The translations under genes were made by a program, and so were the position numbers. Positions 17,711 through 26,654 of a stretch of 64,000 nucleotides of DNA are shown here, piece by piece; the stretch's first letter is position 1; every line of letters starts with the position of its first letter. This DNA comes from Methanofervidicoccus abyssi (GTDB taxonomy: Archaea; AGJL01; Methanococci; Methanococcales; Methanococcaceae). The stretch lies in the NCBI RefSeq assembly GCF_004310395.1, contig NZ_BFAX01000004.1, forward strand, positions 1 through 64,000, in the 5' to 3' direction. The notes beneath the pieces are model-generated. The model worked only from the letters and a program-made list of their open reading frames with translations. It searched no databases and had not been told where the DNA came from.

Positions 17711-18544
17711 ATAGGGGGAAGAAAAAAATCCTTTGACAATAACCTAGAAGAGGAGATATACTTAGATAGAGAGTATCAGAAAGAGATAATAGAGAGGGAG
17801 AGGAAATTTTTAGAAGATTTAAAAACGGAAGATGGGGTATTTGATCGTAGGACTCTTTTAACACTTTACAGTTTACTCTGTGGGAAACACGTGGATAAAT
17901 ACGTAGGTATTATAAACTCTGGAAAGGAGTCTGCAGTTTTTTCTGCAGTTAAGGGAGATAAATACCTAGCTGTAAAGGTATACCGTGTTGCAACCTGTGA
18001 TTTTAAAACCATGTGGAAGTATATCCAGGGAGATCCAAGATTCCATCTAAGTAGGAGTTCTACAAGAAAGATCATACATACATGGGTTGAGAAGGAGTTT
18101 AGAAATCTGAAGAGAGCAAATAACTACGTTAATAGTCCAAAGGCTATACTTAGAAGGGAGAATGTACTTCTTATGGAGTTAATATGTGATGACAACGGAA
18201 TCCCATCTCCAAGGTTGAAGGATGCCCCAGATGTAGATTATGAAAAGATGTATCATAGAATAAGAAAGGATATGAAGATTTTATATAACGATGCCGAGTT
18301 GGTTCATGGAGACCTTTCCGAGTACAACATACTTGTTAAAGATGGAGAACCGTACTATATAGATTTTTCCCAGGGAGTTGTTGTTAGACATCCTCTATCT
18401 AAACCTCTGCTTATAAGGGACGTTAAGAATATCTGCAATTTCTTTAAAAAGAAAGGAATAGAATGTAACTATAAGGAGTTATATGAGTATATTACAGGGG
18501 AAGAAATTAATCCGGTAGATGAAGAGCTGGCAGAAGAGTATTAA
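17711..18544 (+). CDS. RIO1-type serine/threonine protein kinase (AUA start proposed)
   Basis: The kinase core is intact: NSGKESAVFSAV (nucleotide-binding loop), LAVKVYRV (Lys), LVHGDLSEYNIL (catalytic loop) and YIDFSQGVV (metal-binding Asp). RIO1 acts in small-subunit ribosome maturation. The first standard start, GTG at 17891, would remove the N-terminal region, yet the same frame is open back to the aIF1A stop and encodes about 60 more residues (DNNLEEEIYLDREYQKEI and on). No ATG, GTG or TTG lies there. ATA at 17711 follows GGGGGATAGT with the same spacing seen for ATG in neighbours, giving 277 residues. I propose AUA initiation; the kinase identity does not depend on it. Confidence 0.85.
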   Translation: MGGRKKSFDNNLEEEIYLDREYQKEIIERERKFLEDLKTEDGVFDRRTLLTLYSLLCGKHVDKYVGIINSGKESAVFSAVKGDKYLAVKVYRVATCDFKTMWKYIQGDPRFHLSRSSTRKIIHTWVEKEFRNLKRANNYVNSPKAILRRENVLLMELICDDNGIPSPRLKDAPDVDYEKMYHRIRKDMKILYNDAELVHGDLSEYNILVKDGEPYYIDFSQGVVVRHPLSKPLLIRDVKNICNFFKKKGIECNYKELYEYITGEEINPVDEELAEEY

Positions 18545-18580
18545 CAGTGTTTATCATTAAATTATTACCAACCGTTCTGA

Positions 18581-18625
18581 TTACTCGCTACTTTTGGGAC
18601 ATATAAAACTAATCGTAGCGAGTAA
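18581..18625. repeat. Perfect 11-bp inverted repeat with 23-base loop
   Basis: TTACTCGCTAC at 18581-18591 is the exact complement of GTAGCGAGTAA at 18615-18625. It lies 36 bases after the RIO1 stop and directly next to the 3' end of a minus-strand open frame that may be a TnpB remnant. The long loop and the lack of a T-run argue against a simple terminator. It resembles the subterminal hairpins of IS200/IS605-family ends, which is an inference. Confidence 0.6.
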
Positions 18626-18851
18626 CCTTCCAGCCTTCTATCTTCATTGACTGGCTTTCGAGAGGAACGGTGACTCCCACATCTTCAGGGCAATTTAGAA
18701 TCCTGCATCCATTAGGTCTTAGCCTACCTCTACATATCAGGTACACAGAAAAAGTACGAAGAGGATTAACGAAGATAATTATGTATGGAAAATATTTTAA
18801 ATGTTTCGCTGTGCAATCTATAAAACAGCTCTTCTTGAGAAAAGTCCACAC
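18609..18851 (-). pseudogene. Possible IS605-type TnpB C-terminal remnant
   Basis: The stretch 18600-18925 is clearly richer in GC than its AT-rich surroundings. On the minus strand an 80-codon frame ends in NCPEDVGVTVPLESQSMK and on to a terminal RYD just before the 11-bp hairpin. The tail recalls the variable proline/glutamate-rich tails that follow the zinc ribbon in archaeal TnpB proteins, and its position next to a hairpin fits the right end of an IS605-like element. I do not see the zinc ribbon or catalytic Asp/Glu, and the plus strand is also open (GTG at 18670 to 18927), so this is weak. The rest of 18545-19221 shows only a short AT repeat. Confidence 0.3.
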
Positions 18852-19114
18852 CTACCAGTGCTTGGAGGTATTTACAAAGAGAAACGTCAAACTTTTTTAT
18901 GTATACTTCGGTCCCTGTAGGAGGTAATAAAGAACAATAATTATGATAGTAATAAGATAAAAATAAGGAAAAAACCAGTGTTTTAAAAATAAAAAATTCT
19001 TTTTACCGTGAATATAAATATAATTTCCCTTCCACCCATAAACAGAAAACATTCTCTGAGATAGAGATGTAGTTAATAATTTACTATTTTTATAATGTTT
19101 TGAAAAGAATAATC

Positions 19115-19155
19115 ATTAATTCTAATATATTATTATATTAATTCTAATATATTAT
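19115..19155. repeat. Short AT-rich direct repeat
   Basis: A 19-base unit starting ATTAATTCTAATATATTAT occurs twice in a row with a 22-base period, about 65-105 bases before the GTPase gene. The unit contains TATA-like sequence, so it may double a promoter box; it could also be chance in AT-rich DNA. Confidence 0.4.
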
Positions 19156-19221
19156 CAGGATTTCTAATGGAACTGTGATACTACAATATTCTAGAGTCAG
19201 AAATTTTAACGTTGGGGTACT

Positions 19222-20376
19222 ATGAAAGGTAAAAAGATAAAGAAAGTTCCCACCAAAAAGATAGTTAATAAAATATTAGATGAGTGTGATGTTGTACTCT
19301 TTGTATTAGATGCCAGGAATCCAGAAGGTACTAGAAATAGAAAACTGGAAAAGATGATAAAGGAGAAGAATAAAAAGATTATATACGTTCTTAACAAGGC
19401 AGATTTAGTGCCTATAGAAATTCTAAAGAAATACAAGGAGAAAATTAAAGGAGAAAATCCTGAAAGTACTGTAGTATTTGTAAGTGCAAAGTATAGAAAA
19501 GGTACTAACATCCTCAGGGATGCTATTAAAAGATACCTATATTCTAATAATATCCGAGAAGGTAAGGTTGGGATCTTGGGATACCCCAACGTTGGAAAAT
19601 CTTCGCTTATAAACAGTTTAACTGGTAGGAGAAGTGCCACTAGTGGCCTCGTTGCAGGACTTACAAAGGGAGAACAGTGGGTAAAACTAACAAAAAACAT
19701 TAAATTATTAGACACTCCAGGTATAATAGAACCTAAGGAAGAAGATGAATTAGTAATATTAGGTGCTCTTAGATACGAAAAGATAAAAGATCCAGTTACT
19801 CCTGCAGTGAAGATACTTAGAAATGTGCATGCTTTCAACAAAGATGCTATTAAGAGACTCTACAGAGTAGATGTTGAAAATGTTCCAATAGACGAAAATA
19901 CTCTAAGGGAAATAGGGAGGAAGTTGAACTACTTGGAAAAATGTGGAAATGTTGATATTACAAGAACTGCGAGAACTGTGATAAAGGATTACTTAGAGGG
20001 AAGGTTAAACTACTACAATGTGGAGTTAGAGAAATACGGCCAGGAGAGAGAGGATAATATCGAATTTATCACAAAATATCTAGATAGTTTCTTATTTGTT
20101 GAGGATGCTCATGGTATAGTTACTCACTTAAAGGATGTAGATGAGTTGAAGAAGTTAAAGGTTAAAAAACCTATACTTGGTTCCAAGGAGATAGGGGATA
20201 CAGTGGTAGTTATATCCTTCGGAGAGAAATCATACGACAGTGGGAGGAAGAGAGTGGAGGAGTACGCTAAAAAGAATACCATAGATCTTTACTCTATTGA
20301 TAAGGGTAAATGTGGTAGGAACAGAATAGTTGTAGGAGTGGGAGAGAAGAAAGATAAACAGAGAAATATACAATAA
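19222..20376 (+). CDS. Circularly permuted GTPase (YlqF/YawG, COG1161 type)
   Basis: 384 residues. The G-motifs come in permuted order: NKAD (G4) near residue 55, then the P-loop GYPNVGKSS (G1) near residue 117 and DTPG (G3) near 162, as in ribosome-assembly GTPases of the YlqF/Lsg1 group. The N-terminus KGKKIKKVPTKKIVNKIL is basic, suiting rRNA binding. A C-terminal extension of about 150 residues (from about residue 235) is more variable and acidic/basic mixed, ending with a likely ligand-binding region I cannot name. The ATG follows GGGGTACT. Likely role: large-subunit assembly. Confidence 0.88.
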   Translation: MKGKKIKKVPTKKIVNKILDECDVVLFVLDARNPEGTRNRKLEKMIKEKNKKIIYVLNKADLVPIEILKKYKEKIKGENPESTVVFVSAKYRKGTNILRDAIKRYLYSNNIREGKVGILGYPNVGKSSLINSLTGRRSATSGLVAGLTKGEQWVKLTKNIKLLDTPGIIEPKEEDELVILGALRYEKIKDPVTPAVKILRNVHAFNKDAIKRLYRVDVENVPIDENTLREIGRKLNYLEKCGNVDITRTARTVIKDYLEGRLNYYNVELEKYGQEREDNIEFITKYLDSFLFVEDAHGIVTHLKDVDELKKLKVKKPILGSKEIGDTVVVISFGEKSYDSGRKRVEEYAKKNTIDLYSIDKGKCGRNRIVVGVGEKKDKQRNIQ

Positions 20377-20467
20377 TACAGTCGAGCACATAACATTTTA
20401 ACTATTACGAATCTTCTGTTAGCATGGGTTCTATCTTAACTTCTTTAGTTATAACTAAGGTGATAGA

Positions 20468-21049
20468 ATGGAAGAAGATCTCAACAAGGTAATAAAATTC
20501 CATGGACATTGCTGCCCGGGATTGGTAATAGGTTATAGGGTAGCAAAGTATGTTCTAAAAAATTTCAATAGATCCCAGGACGAGGAATTAGTAGCTATTG
20601 TGTATAATAACTCATGTAGTGTAGATGCTATACAATTTATACTCGGTTGTACCTTTGGAAAAGGTAATTTAATATTCAAAGATTATGGAAAACATGTTTA
20701 TGTATTCTATTCCAAAGAGAATAAAAAAGGTATTAGAATATCCTTAAAAGGGGAAATTAGTGAAGAAATGAACGCTGTTAGAAACCGTATATTGAATACC
20801 AAGAAGGGGAGTAAAGATATAGACAATCTAAAGATGCAGAAAAAAGAATATATCGATAAATTACTGGCCCTACCTGAAGAAAGACTCTTCAACATGAGGG
20901 AGGTAGATATCCTAGAACCTAAGAGATCTAAAATATACCCATCTATTCAATGTGAAGAATGTGGGGAATACTTTATGGAGATCAAGGGGAGGATAATAAA
21001 TGGGAAGATAGTTTGTATGGAATGTTTTGAAAGATTAATAGAGGATTAA
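20468..21049 (+). CDS. FmdE-family protein with C-terminal zinc ribbon
   Basis: 193 residues. The N-terminal domain starts IKFHGHCCPGLVIGYRVA, the hallmark of the FmdE family (named from a protein co-purified with tungsten/molybdenum formylmethanofuran dehydrogenase), and continues with YNNSCSVDAIQFILGCTFGKGNL. The C-terminus carries a CxxC...CxxC zinc ribbon (QCEECGEYF and VCMECFERL). The family's exact role is not settled; binding of metal or cofactor for the dehydrogenase is assumed. The ATG has GGTGATAGA before it. The gene ends 4 bases into the convergent AGOG gene. Confidence 0.85.
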   Translation: MEEDLNKVIKFHGHCCPGLVIGYRVAKYVLKNFNRSQDEELVAIVYNNSCSVDAIQFILGCTFGKGNLIFKDYGKHVYVFYSKENKKGIRISLKGEISEEMNAVRNRILNTKKGSKDIDNLKMQKKEYIDKLLALPEERLFNMREVDILEPKRSKIYPSIQCEECGEYFMEIKGRIINGKIVCMECFERLIED

Positions 21050-21801
21050 ACTAACTCTATCAACATCTTCACTTTTTGATATATATCTGTATCCAGAGAC
21101 TTCAGAGGTTTTTTAACTTTCTCCCAATTCCCCAAGGCTGGCCAAAGTAGGGAATCTATATGGAGGGGAGGAACTCCACTATTTCGGGCAACTTCATTCC
21201 AAAATTTTAGTACGTCTCCTTTAGTAAATTTTGTGGAATATTTCTCTATTCTACTATCTTTTGGAATCTCTACAGAGTAGGGATAGGGAATAAATTTATT
21301 AAATACCATCCTACCTCCATATCCAAAGATCTTGACGGTAAATACTACAGTCTTAGAAGAACCTTTAGTATTCAATATCTTAGCAATAGAGTTTCTGAAG
21401 GTTTCCATGTTGTTATAGTAGTTTTTAAACTTTTCGAAGGATAGTGTATTTAGTAGACTTTTTAACCTATATATCCTCTTTATCTTACCTTCTAAAAATC
21501 TTCTATTACCCTTTGAGTTGGAGAGAAACCCAACATACTCTTCCAATATACTTCCAGATATATCTTCCCACGGATACTCTGAAAACTCCCTCCACCAGTT
21601 TTCTCCAGTAGTAGAGAGTTGATAGGACACTAAAGCGTTAAGTATTATCAATTTTAGAAATAATACATTGTTGTTCAATCTCTCTTTAAGGTGTCTTAGG
21701 TAGCTATACTGTAGATCTATTTTTTCTTCGATTGTTCTTGCAGATTCTATCCCTAAGGATCTTATAACACACTTCAATATGTTTATTTTATTGTTATCCA
21801 T
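21046..21801 (-). CDS. Archaeal 8-oxoguanine DNA glycosylase (AGOG)
   Basis: 251 residues, matching the 250-260 of the AGOG family. The diagnostic elements are present: GENWWREFSEYPWE near residue 70, GSSKTVVFTVKIFGYGGR with the catalytic Lys of the helix-hairpin-helix glycosylases, and GVPPLHIDSLLWPALGNW with the catalytic Asp. The enzyme removes 8-oxoguanine and nicks the abasic site, a DNA repair function of particular value in thermophiles. ATG 21801 is preferred over the in-frame GTG at 21810, which overlaps the ribosome-binding site. It converges on the FmdE-like gene with a 4-base overlap. Confidence 0.88.
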   Translation of the reverse strand: MDNNKINILKCVIRSLGIESARTIEEKIDLQYSYLRHLKERLNNNVLFLKLIILNALVSYQLSTTGENWWREFSEYPWEDISGSILEEYVGFLSNSKGNRRFLEGKIKRIYRLKSLLNTLSFEKFKNYYNNMETFRNSIAKILNTKGSSKTVVFTVKIFGYGGRMVFNKFIPYPYSVEIPKDSRIEKYSTKFTKGDVLKFWNEVARNSGVPPLHIDSLLWPALGNWEKVKKPLKSLDTDIYQKVKMLIELV

Positions 21802-21810
21802 AATAACCAC

Positions 21811-22436
21811 AATAAAAGATAATTCCTATCAAATCTTTTTTATCTCTTTTTTATCTTTTATTATGTTACTTCATTTATAATTATTTTTTATACACTCCAT
21901 TCCTCATCAAACTTATTAAAAAATTAATAATATATATCATATTTTAAAAAATAAAAAGAAATAGATATTTTCTTCTCCATCCTAAATATTGGGAAGGTAA
22001 ATTTTTCTTAAAGGATTAACACTGTTTTCTAAGTAACACTGTTAGATATTCTTTTGTATCAAACAGAATTAACTTTGATAAGAACTCGTTGTTAACATTT
22101 AAATAAGAATATTAGAAAACTCTATACCATATTCATCATTACAGTTTTAAGATATTGTTCTAGTTCCCATAATAGTTAAAAATAATAAGATAAATTCTCT
22201 ATATTATATCCCAGTAGAATTTTCTATTTTGTTCCGGTGTTTAAAAACCCTTTGGATATCTAATGATTTTATTATATTATATTTATTATCTGGATTTTTA
22301 ATATGGTATTTTTTATACAATAATTATTATTTATGGGATTCTTGACGAGAATTGTTTATTATAACCCTTTGTTTATATTTGTCCTGGTGAGAATGAGATT
22401 TTATAATAAAATCTAACTACTTTCAAAGGTGATACT
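21811..22436. other. Divergent intergenic region, promoters only
   Basis: About 620 AT-rich bases between AGOG (minus) and atwA (plus). It must hold both promoters; a TTTATATTTG box at 22370-22379 lies about 60 bases before the atwA start and is a fair candidate for its TATA element. I see no ORF, RNA gene or repeat. Confidence 0.4.
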
Positions 22437-24110
22437 ATGGCAGAAGTGGTTGTTAAAAATCTCACTAAGAGATACGGTAGTAAAGTAGCCCTGAATAATA
22501 TTTCTTTCACTGTTAAAAAAGGGGAGATATTAGGAGTGGTGGGAAAATCGGGAGCTGGAAAATCTACACTGATAAGAATACTCAGAGGGGTAGATAAGGA
22601 TTATGAAGGGTATGTCGAAATACTTGGTAGAAGGGAGAACTTCAGGGAGGTTACAGCTATACACCTTCAGAGGAACTTTGCACTGTGGGCTGAACCAGCA
22701 ATCCACAACATAATAAGGAAGTTATATGCTGTAAGGAATGACAGTGATGAGTCTCTACCTATGGAAGAGGAGTGGGAAGAGTACGAAAAAAAGGCCTTGG
22801 AAATATTGAAATTAGTTGGATTGGAACATAAAAAAGATGTATTTGCCAACGTATTAAGTGGGGGAGAGAAACAACGTCTAATACTAGGTAGGCAGATAGC
22901 TAAGATATACGAAAGAGGAGAAGGAGTGCTTCTTTTAGACGAACCTGCAACTATGGCCTGTCCAGCCTCAAAACAGATCCTCTTAGATGTCCTGAAGAAT
23001 ATAAACAGGAAGTTAAATATAACCATAATTATTACTTCTCATCTCCCCGAGATCCACAACTATCTCTGCCATAGATGTATACTACTAGAGGAAGGTAGGA
23101 TAGTACTAGATGGAAAACCTAGAGAGGTAATAGAGAAATTCATGGAGAATATGTCACCTCCTTATATTAGAAAATCCACACCCAAAGATAAGACTATAAT
23201 AGAGGTAAAAAATGTATGTAAAAGATACTTTGTAGTGCGGGGAGGGGAGACGTTGAATATGAGGAATATCTCTTTCCACGTGAAGGAGGGAGAGATACTC
23301 TCTATCATTGGGCCAAGTGGTGCAGGAAAATCTGTACTTCTAAGACTCCTTGCAGGGGTTGAAGCCCCAGATAGTGGAAGGATCGTTGTTGATGGTGTAG
23401 ATCTAAGTGAATATGGATGGAAGAGAATAGAACTACGGAGGAAGATAGGAATACTACACCAGGAGTTCTCCCTCCCTCACTACTTAACAGTAGAAGATAT
23501 GTTAAAGTATAGGGCTGGAATAAAGGGAGAGAAGGCCATAACCGCTGCCAAGTTAAAATCTGAGGAGTTAGGACTATCTCCAAAAGTTGTAGATGGGATT
23601 TACCAGTTAATAGATCTCCCTGAAGAAGAGATGAAAAGTAAACTTGAGAGGTTAGGACTATCCTACGATATTGTGAATATCCTGTTCCCTGCTCTTGTAG
23701 ATGATGATTTCAACCCTAAGGAGATCCTTAAAACTCTAAACTTAGGTGAGGAGGTGCTAAATAAGACACCTATAGAATTGAGTGGTGGAGAAAAGGTTAG
23801 AGTAGCCCTTGCCTTACAACTGATAACGAAACCTAAAATACTCTTCCTAGATGAGCCTTTTGGAGATTTAGATCCCATCACATTAAGAGACGTTGCAAAT
23901 TATCTAAAGAAGATAAACGACAAATATGGGACTACGATAGTGTTAATTAGCCATCATATACCACTGATAAAAGAAATAAGCGACAGAGTGATACTTATAG
24001 ATAATGGAAAAGTAGAGATGGAAGGAGATGCGGAAGTTGTCTGTGATAGATTTATTGAGATAAGTAATTCAAGGTTTTTAGGAGAGAATCTAAAAATAAA
24101 ACACAATTAA
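22437..24110 (+). CDS. atwA: MCR activation ATPase, component A2
   Basis: 557 residues with two fused ABC ATPase domains. Domain 1: Walker A GKSGAGKST (residues 36-44), signature LSGGEKQR, Walker B VLLLDEPA. Domain 2: Walker A GPSGAGKSV, signature LSGGEKVR, Walker B ILFLDEPFGDLD. The MACPASKQ segment after the first Walker B and the overall layout match AtwA (methyl-coenzyme M reductase system component A2), a soluble protein that couples ATP hydrolysis to reductive activation of F430 in MCR. It has no membrane partner genes nearby, as expected for a soluble ABC protein. The ATG follows GGTGATACT. It shares the window with mcr itself, mmp10 and the McrA YcaO gene. Confidence 0.92.
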   Translation: MAEVVVKNLTKRYGSKVALNNISFTVKKGEILGVVGKSGAGKSTLIRILRGVDKDYEGYVEILGRRENFREVTAIHLQRNFALWAEPAIHNIIRKLYAVRNDSDESLPMEEEWEEYEKKALEILKLVGLEHKKDVFANVLSGGEKQRLILGRQIAKIYERGEGVLLLDEPATMACPASKQILLDVLKNINRKLNITIIITSHLPEIHNYLCHRCILLEEGRIVLDGKPREVIEKFMENMSPPYIRKSTPKDKTIIEVKNVCKRYFVVRGGETLNMRNISFHVKEGEILSIIGPSGAGKSVLLRLLAGVEAPDSGRIVVDGVDLSEYGWKRIELRRKIGILHQEFSLPHYLTVEDMLKYRAGIKGEKAITAAKLKSEELGLSPKVVDGIYQLIDLPEEEMKSKLERLGLSYDIVNILFPALVDDDFNPKEILKTLNLGEEVLNKTPIELSGGEKVRVALALQLITKPKILFLDEPFGDLDPITLRDVANYLKKINDKYGTTIVLISHHIPLIKEISDRVILIDNGKVEMEGDAEVVCDRFIEISNSRFLGENLKIKHN

Positions 24111-24133
24111 AAAATAAAAAAATAAAAAAGAGT

Positions 24134-24185
24134 AAAAACCTTGCCTGCATCACTTTTCTTAGGTGATATCTTTAAGGTTTTTTAT
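24134..24185 (+). terminator. Stem-loop plus T-run after atwA
   Basis: AAACCTT and AAGGTTT flank an inner pair (ATCAC with GTGAT), and the right arm runs straight into TTTTTTATTTTTT. It begins about 25 bases after the atwA stop. A U-rich tract is the usual archaeal termination signal; the hairpin may or may not matter. The rest of 24186-24510 is AT-rich with no gene I can support. Confidence 0.5.
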
Positions 24186-24522
24186 TTTTTAAATTATCTT
24201 AGTCCTTATCATAAGAGATAAAAATAATAGCAATTATAATTAAAAAAATTTTATTATACTTAATATCTTAATTATAAATTTTATACCTCTCCTCTACTAC
24301 TGAATATTCTTTTTAATTACTAATTTCAATACTAATTAATATCTCCTTCTGTGATATCCTGCCTATTTCTCTAAGGTACTTTTTAATAGCCAATATTTCT
24401 GTTTTTGCATTTCTCCTCCGAGTTTTTATAATAAATATTTTGTATTAACTACAAGTTTGTTCTAATTTTATGAATAATTATTCAATAACAGTCAAATTTA
24501 TATGCTATTTATCGAATGATAT

Positions 24523-24551
24523 TTCATTCGTGGGAATTAAACCCATATTAT
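24523..24551 (+). promoter_or_regulatory. Inverted repeat upstream of the secreted phosphoesterase
   Basis: CGAATGA and TCATTCG form a perfect 7-bp palindrome around TATT, followed at once by TGGG and CCCA around AATTAAA. The pair lies 40-65 bases before the ATG at 24589, where a transcript leader or operator would be. A TATA-like TTTATATGC lies just upstream (24498-24506). Function is inferred from position only. Confidence 0.4.
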
Positions 24552-24588
24552 AACTATCCAAAAAATAAGGATGTAGGTAGGTGGGCGT

Positions 24589-26508
24589 ATGAAGAAGAGT
24601 ATATACCTATTCCTACTATTAGGTATAATGTCTTTAACAGTATGTTATGGAGAAATTAATAACTCACAAAACTACGGAGATGTCTTCTTTATACAATTTG
24701 CAGATATTCACCTATGTAATAACAGTGAAGTTAAGGAGATATTTGGAGGTAAATTACCTCCTGTAAATATAACAAAAGAGGCAGTTAATGAAGTAATAGG
24801 ATTTAAACCTGATTTAGTTATACAGACTGGAGATATCGTAGCATTAGCAGGTAAGCATGATTTAGATACTGATGAAAGATGGTATAAATTGGTAAATACT
24901 ACCATATATGCACCTATAAAGAAGGCAGGTATTCCATTCTTATATGCTCCTGGAAATCATGACCCAGCAGGACTCAAATTGAAAAATATAGAAAAATACG
25001 ACCCTAGATATGGTGTTGGATTACTTCTAAAGTATTTATTAAGAGATAAAGGTACTACATACTACTCATATGACTATGGAAATTACCACTTTGTAATTAT
25101 AGATCCAGTGGAAACAGAGGAAAGTGGATACAGAGCAGTTAGATTACCTAAAGAAGAGTTGGAATGGTTAAAAAGCGATTTAGCAAATAACAGTGATAAG
25201 TTCATCATCATAGCCTACCATCAACCATTGGGTTCCTGGGAAAATAAGTCCTATAATGAGTTTTTAGATATAATCTCTAAGTATAAAGGACATATACTAC
25301 TCATTGCAGGGCACACTCATGACAACAGATTAATATATAGAAATGGAATTCCAGAATATCAGGGAGGTGCAGTTTGTGGGGATTGGTGGCAAACTGGTAA
25401 AACACCTGACGGTAATCCAATAGGATATGTTATATACTTCATAAAAAATGGTAATGTCTACAGATTCTACAAAGGTATCGGCTATACAGAGCAGATCAAT
25501 TTACTCTCTCCAAGGAATGTTGTATTAAATGGCACAACTCCAATTGAATTGAATGTATATGACGGGAACAAAACTATAGTCAATATAACTTATAAGATAG
25601 ATAATGGGAAATTGCATCCTCTTAACTTTACCTTGATCAATACTACAAAAATATGGTGGTACAACGCTAAGGGCAATATAGAAATAACTCCTAAACTACT
25701 GGATGACAGAAAACACAATATAACAATCATTGTTACAGCAAAAGATGGAAGTACCTTTAACAGAACATTCCATTACAAGTTCTCAAATAACCCCATTATG
25801 AAAATCTCTGAGATAACCAATGATACTAACTTTAAGGATTACTATGGATTATTTATTACGATAAATGGAACTATATTATCAGTTAAATACTATGGAAACT
25901 TACTTAAAATTACAGATGGTTCAGGGAATATAACTATATGGGCAGGAGACTGTAAACATGGTAACTTTGAAGTAGGACAAAAAGTGCTACTAAGAGGACA
26001 GATCACTCAATATAAAGGTACTAAGGAACTGAAGTTAATAAGAGGTTCCGATGTAAAGGTATATGGGTTTATTCCTTACCCAGATGTAGCTCCAGATATT
26101 AAATCAATAAAAATAAAAGAAATAGTACATAAAGCAAAATTAATAGTAGGTTCTAAGATAGATGCCAATCTGTCAGCAAAGGACTTAAAAACAACATTTG
26201 TTCTAACAAATAAACCTCTTGATATAGAAGAAGATTGTATCTTAATAGGAGGGCCGGTGGCAAACCCGATTGTGAAAAAATACTTAGAGATTTTTCCAGT
26301 AAAGGTAACTAACGAATACCCAGGGAAGCACAGAGGAGTAATAGAGGTGACAAAGATCAACGGCCATACTGTTATTCTCTTAGCAGGATCTGATATATGG
26401 GGTACCAAGGCTGCCGTGGAGTACTTCAAGACTCTTGAAGATATCCCTGAAGAGCCAATCTTTGTAGAGTGGAGAGATGGAAAGGCAGTTAAAATAAACA
26501 GACCTTAA
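24589..26508 (+). CDS. Secreted metallophosphoesterase with OB-fold and S-layer-like C-terminal domain
   Basis: 639 residues. A signal peptide (KKSIYLFLLLGIMSLTVCYG) leads to a calcineurin-like phosphoesterase domain at about residues 30-300 with the metal motifs FADIHL, QTGDIVA, APGNHDP, YHQPLG and IAGHTHDN. A Ig-like stretch follows, then an OB-fold region (about 405-485, LKITDGSGNITIWAGD) and a C-terminal domain of about 145 residues (DCILIGGPVANPIVKKYL, LLAGSDIWGTKAAVEYF) that resembles the C-terminal domain of Methanococcales S-layer proteins. The last 436 bases are nearly identical to the end of the gene at 28802-29731. Likely an exported phosphatase or nucleotidase held in the S-layer. 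ATG follows GGTGGGCGT. Confidence 0.82.
   Translation: MKKSIYLFLLLGIMSLTVCYGEINNSQNYGDVFFIQFADIHLCNNSEVKEIFGGKLPPVNITKEAVNEVIGFKPDLVIQTGDIVALAGKHDLDTDERWYKLVNTTIYAPIKKAGIPFLYAPGNHDPAGLKLKNIEKYDPRYGVGLLLKYLLRDKGTTYYSYDYGNYHFVIIDPVETEESGYRAVRLPKEELEWLKSDLANNSDKFIIIAYHQPLGSWENKSYNEFLDIISKYKGHILLIAGHTHDNRLIYRNGIPEYQGGAVCGDWWQTGKTPDGNPIGYVIYFIKNGNVYRFYKGIGYTEQINLLSPRNVVLNGTTPIELNVYDGNKTIVNITYKIDNGKLHPLNFTLINTTKIWWYNAKGNIEITPKLLDDRKHNITIIVTAKDGSTFNRTFHYKFSNNPIMKISEITNDTNFKDYYGLFITINGTILSVKYYGNLLKITDGSGNITIWAGDCKHGNFEVGQKVLLRGQITQYKGTKELKLIRGSDVKVYGFIPYPDVAPDIKSIKIKEIVHKAKLIVGSKIDANLSAKDLKTTFVLTNKPLDIEEDCILIGGPVANPIVKKYLEIFPVKVTNEYPGKHRGVIEVTKINGHTVILLAGSDIWGTKAAVEYFKTLEDIPEEPIFVEWRDGKAVKINRP
26073..26508 (+). 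repeat. Copy 1 of a 436-base C-terminal cassette
   Basis: This stretch and 29296-29731 have the same length and differ at about 12 positions by eye (about 97% identity), including both synonymous and a few amino-acid changes. Both copies start at the sequence TCCTTACCCAGATGTAGC and end exactly at the stop codon. Each encodes the S-layer-like C-terminal domain of a secreted protein. Confidence 0.92.
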
Positions 26509-26654
26509 TTGATATTTTATTCTTTTTGTTCCTTTTAATATAATTTTAAAAATATTTTTTTAAGTCTTTAATATTATACGTTATTAAAATTAAACTTATA
26601 ACCTATAAAACAAATATTATATGCTCGTATTTATACAAATACCGTTATTATATA

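Noticed and set aside
18670-18927. 85-codon open frame on the plus strand over the GC-richer island
   Set aside because: No ribosome-binding site and no recognisable family; it overlaps the minus-strand frame next to the hairpin. Kept only as a caveat there.
19206-19841. 211-codon open frame on the minus strand opposite the permuted GTPase gene
   Set aside because: Shadow of a conserved GTPase; sequence is low-complexity and has no start context.
24325-24440. Short minus-strand frames in the spacer before the phosphoesterase, one with a GGAGGAG sequence before an ATG
   Set aside because: The ATG frame ends after 15 codons and the longer open frame lacks a start; too little to call a gene.
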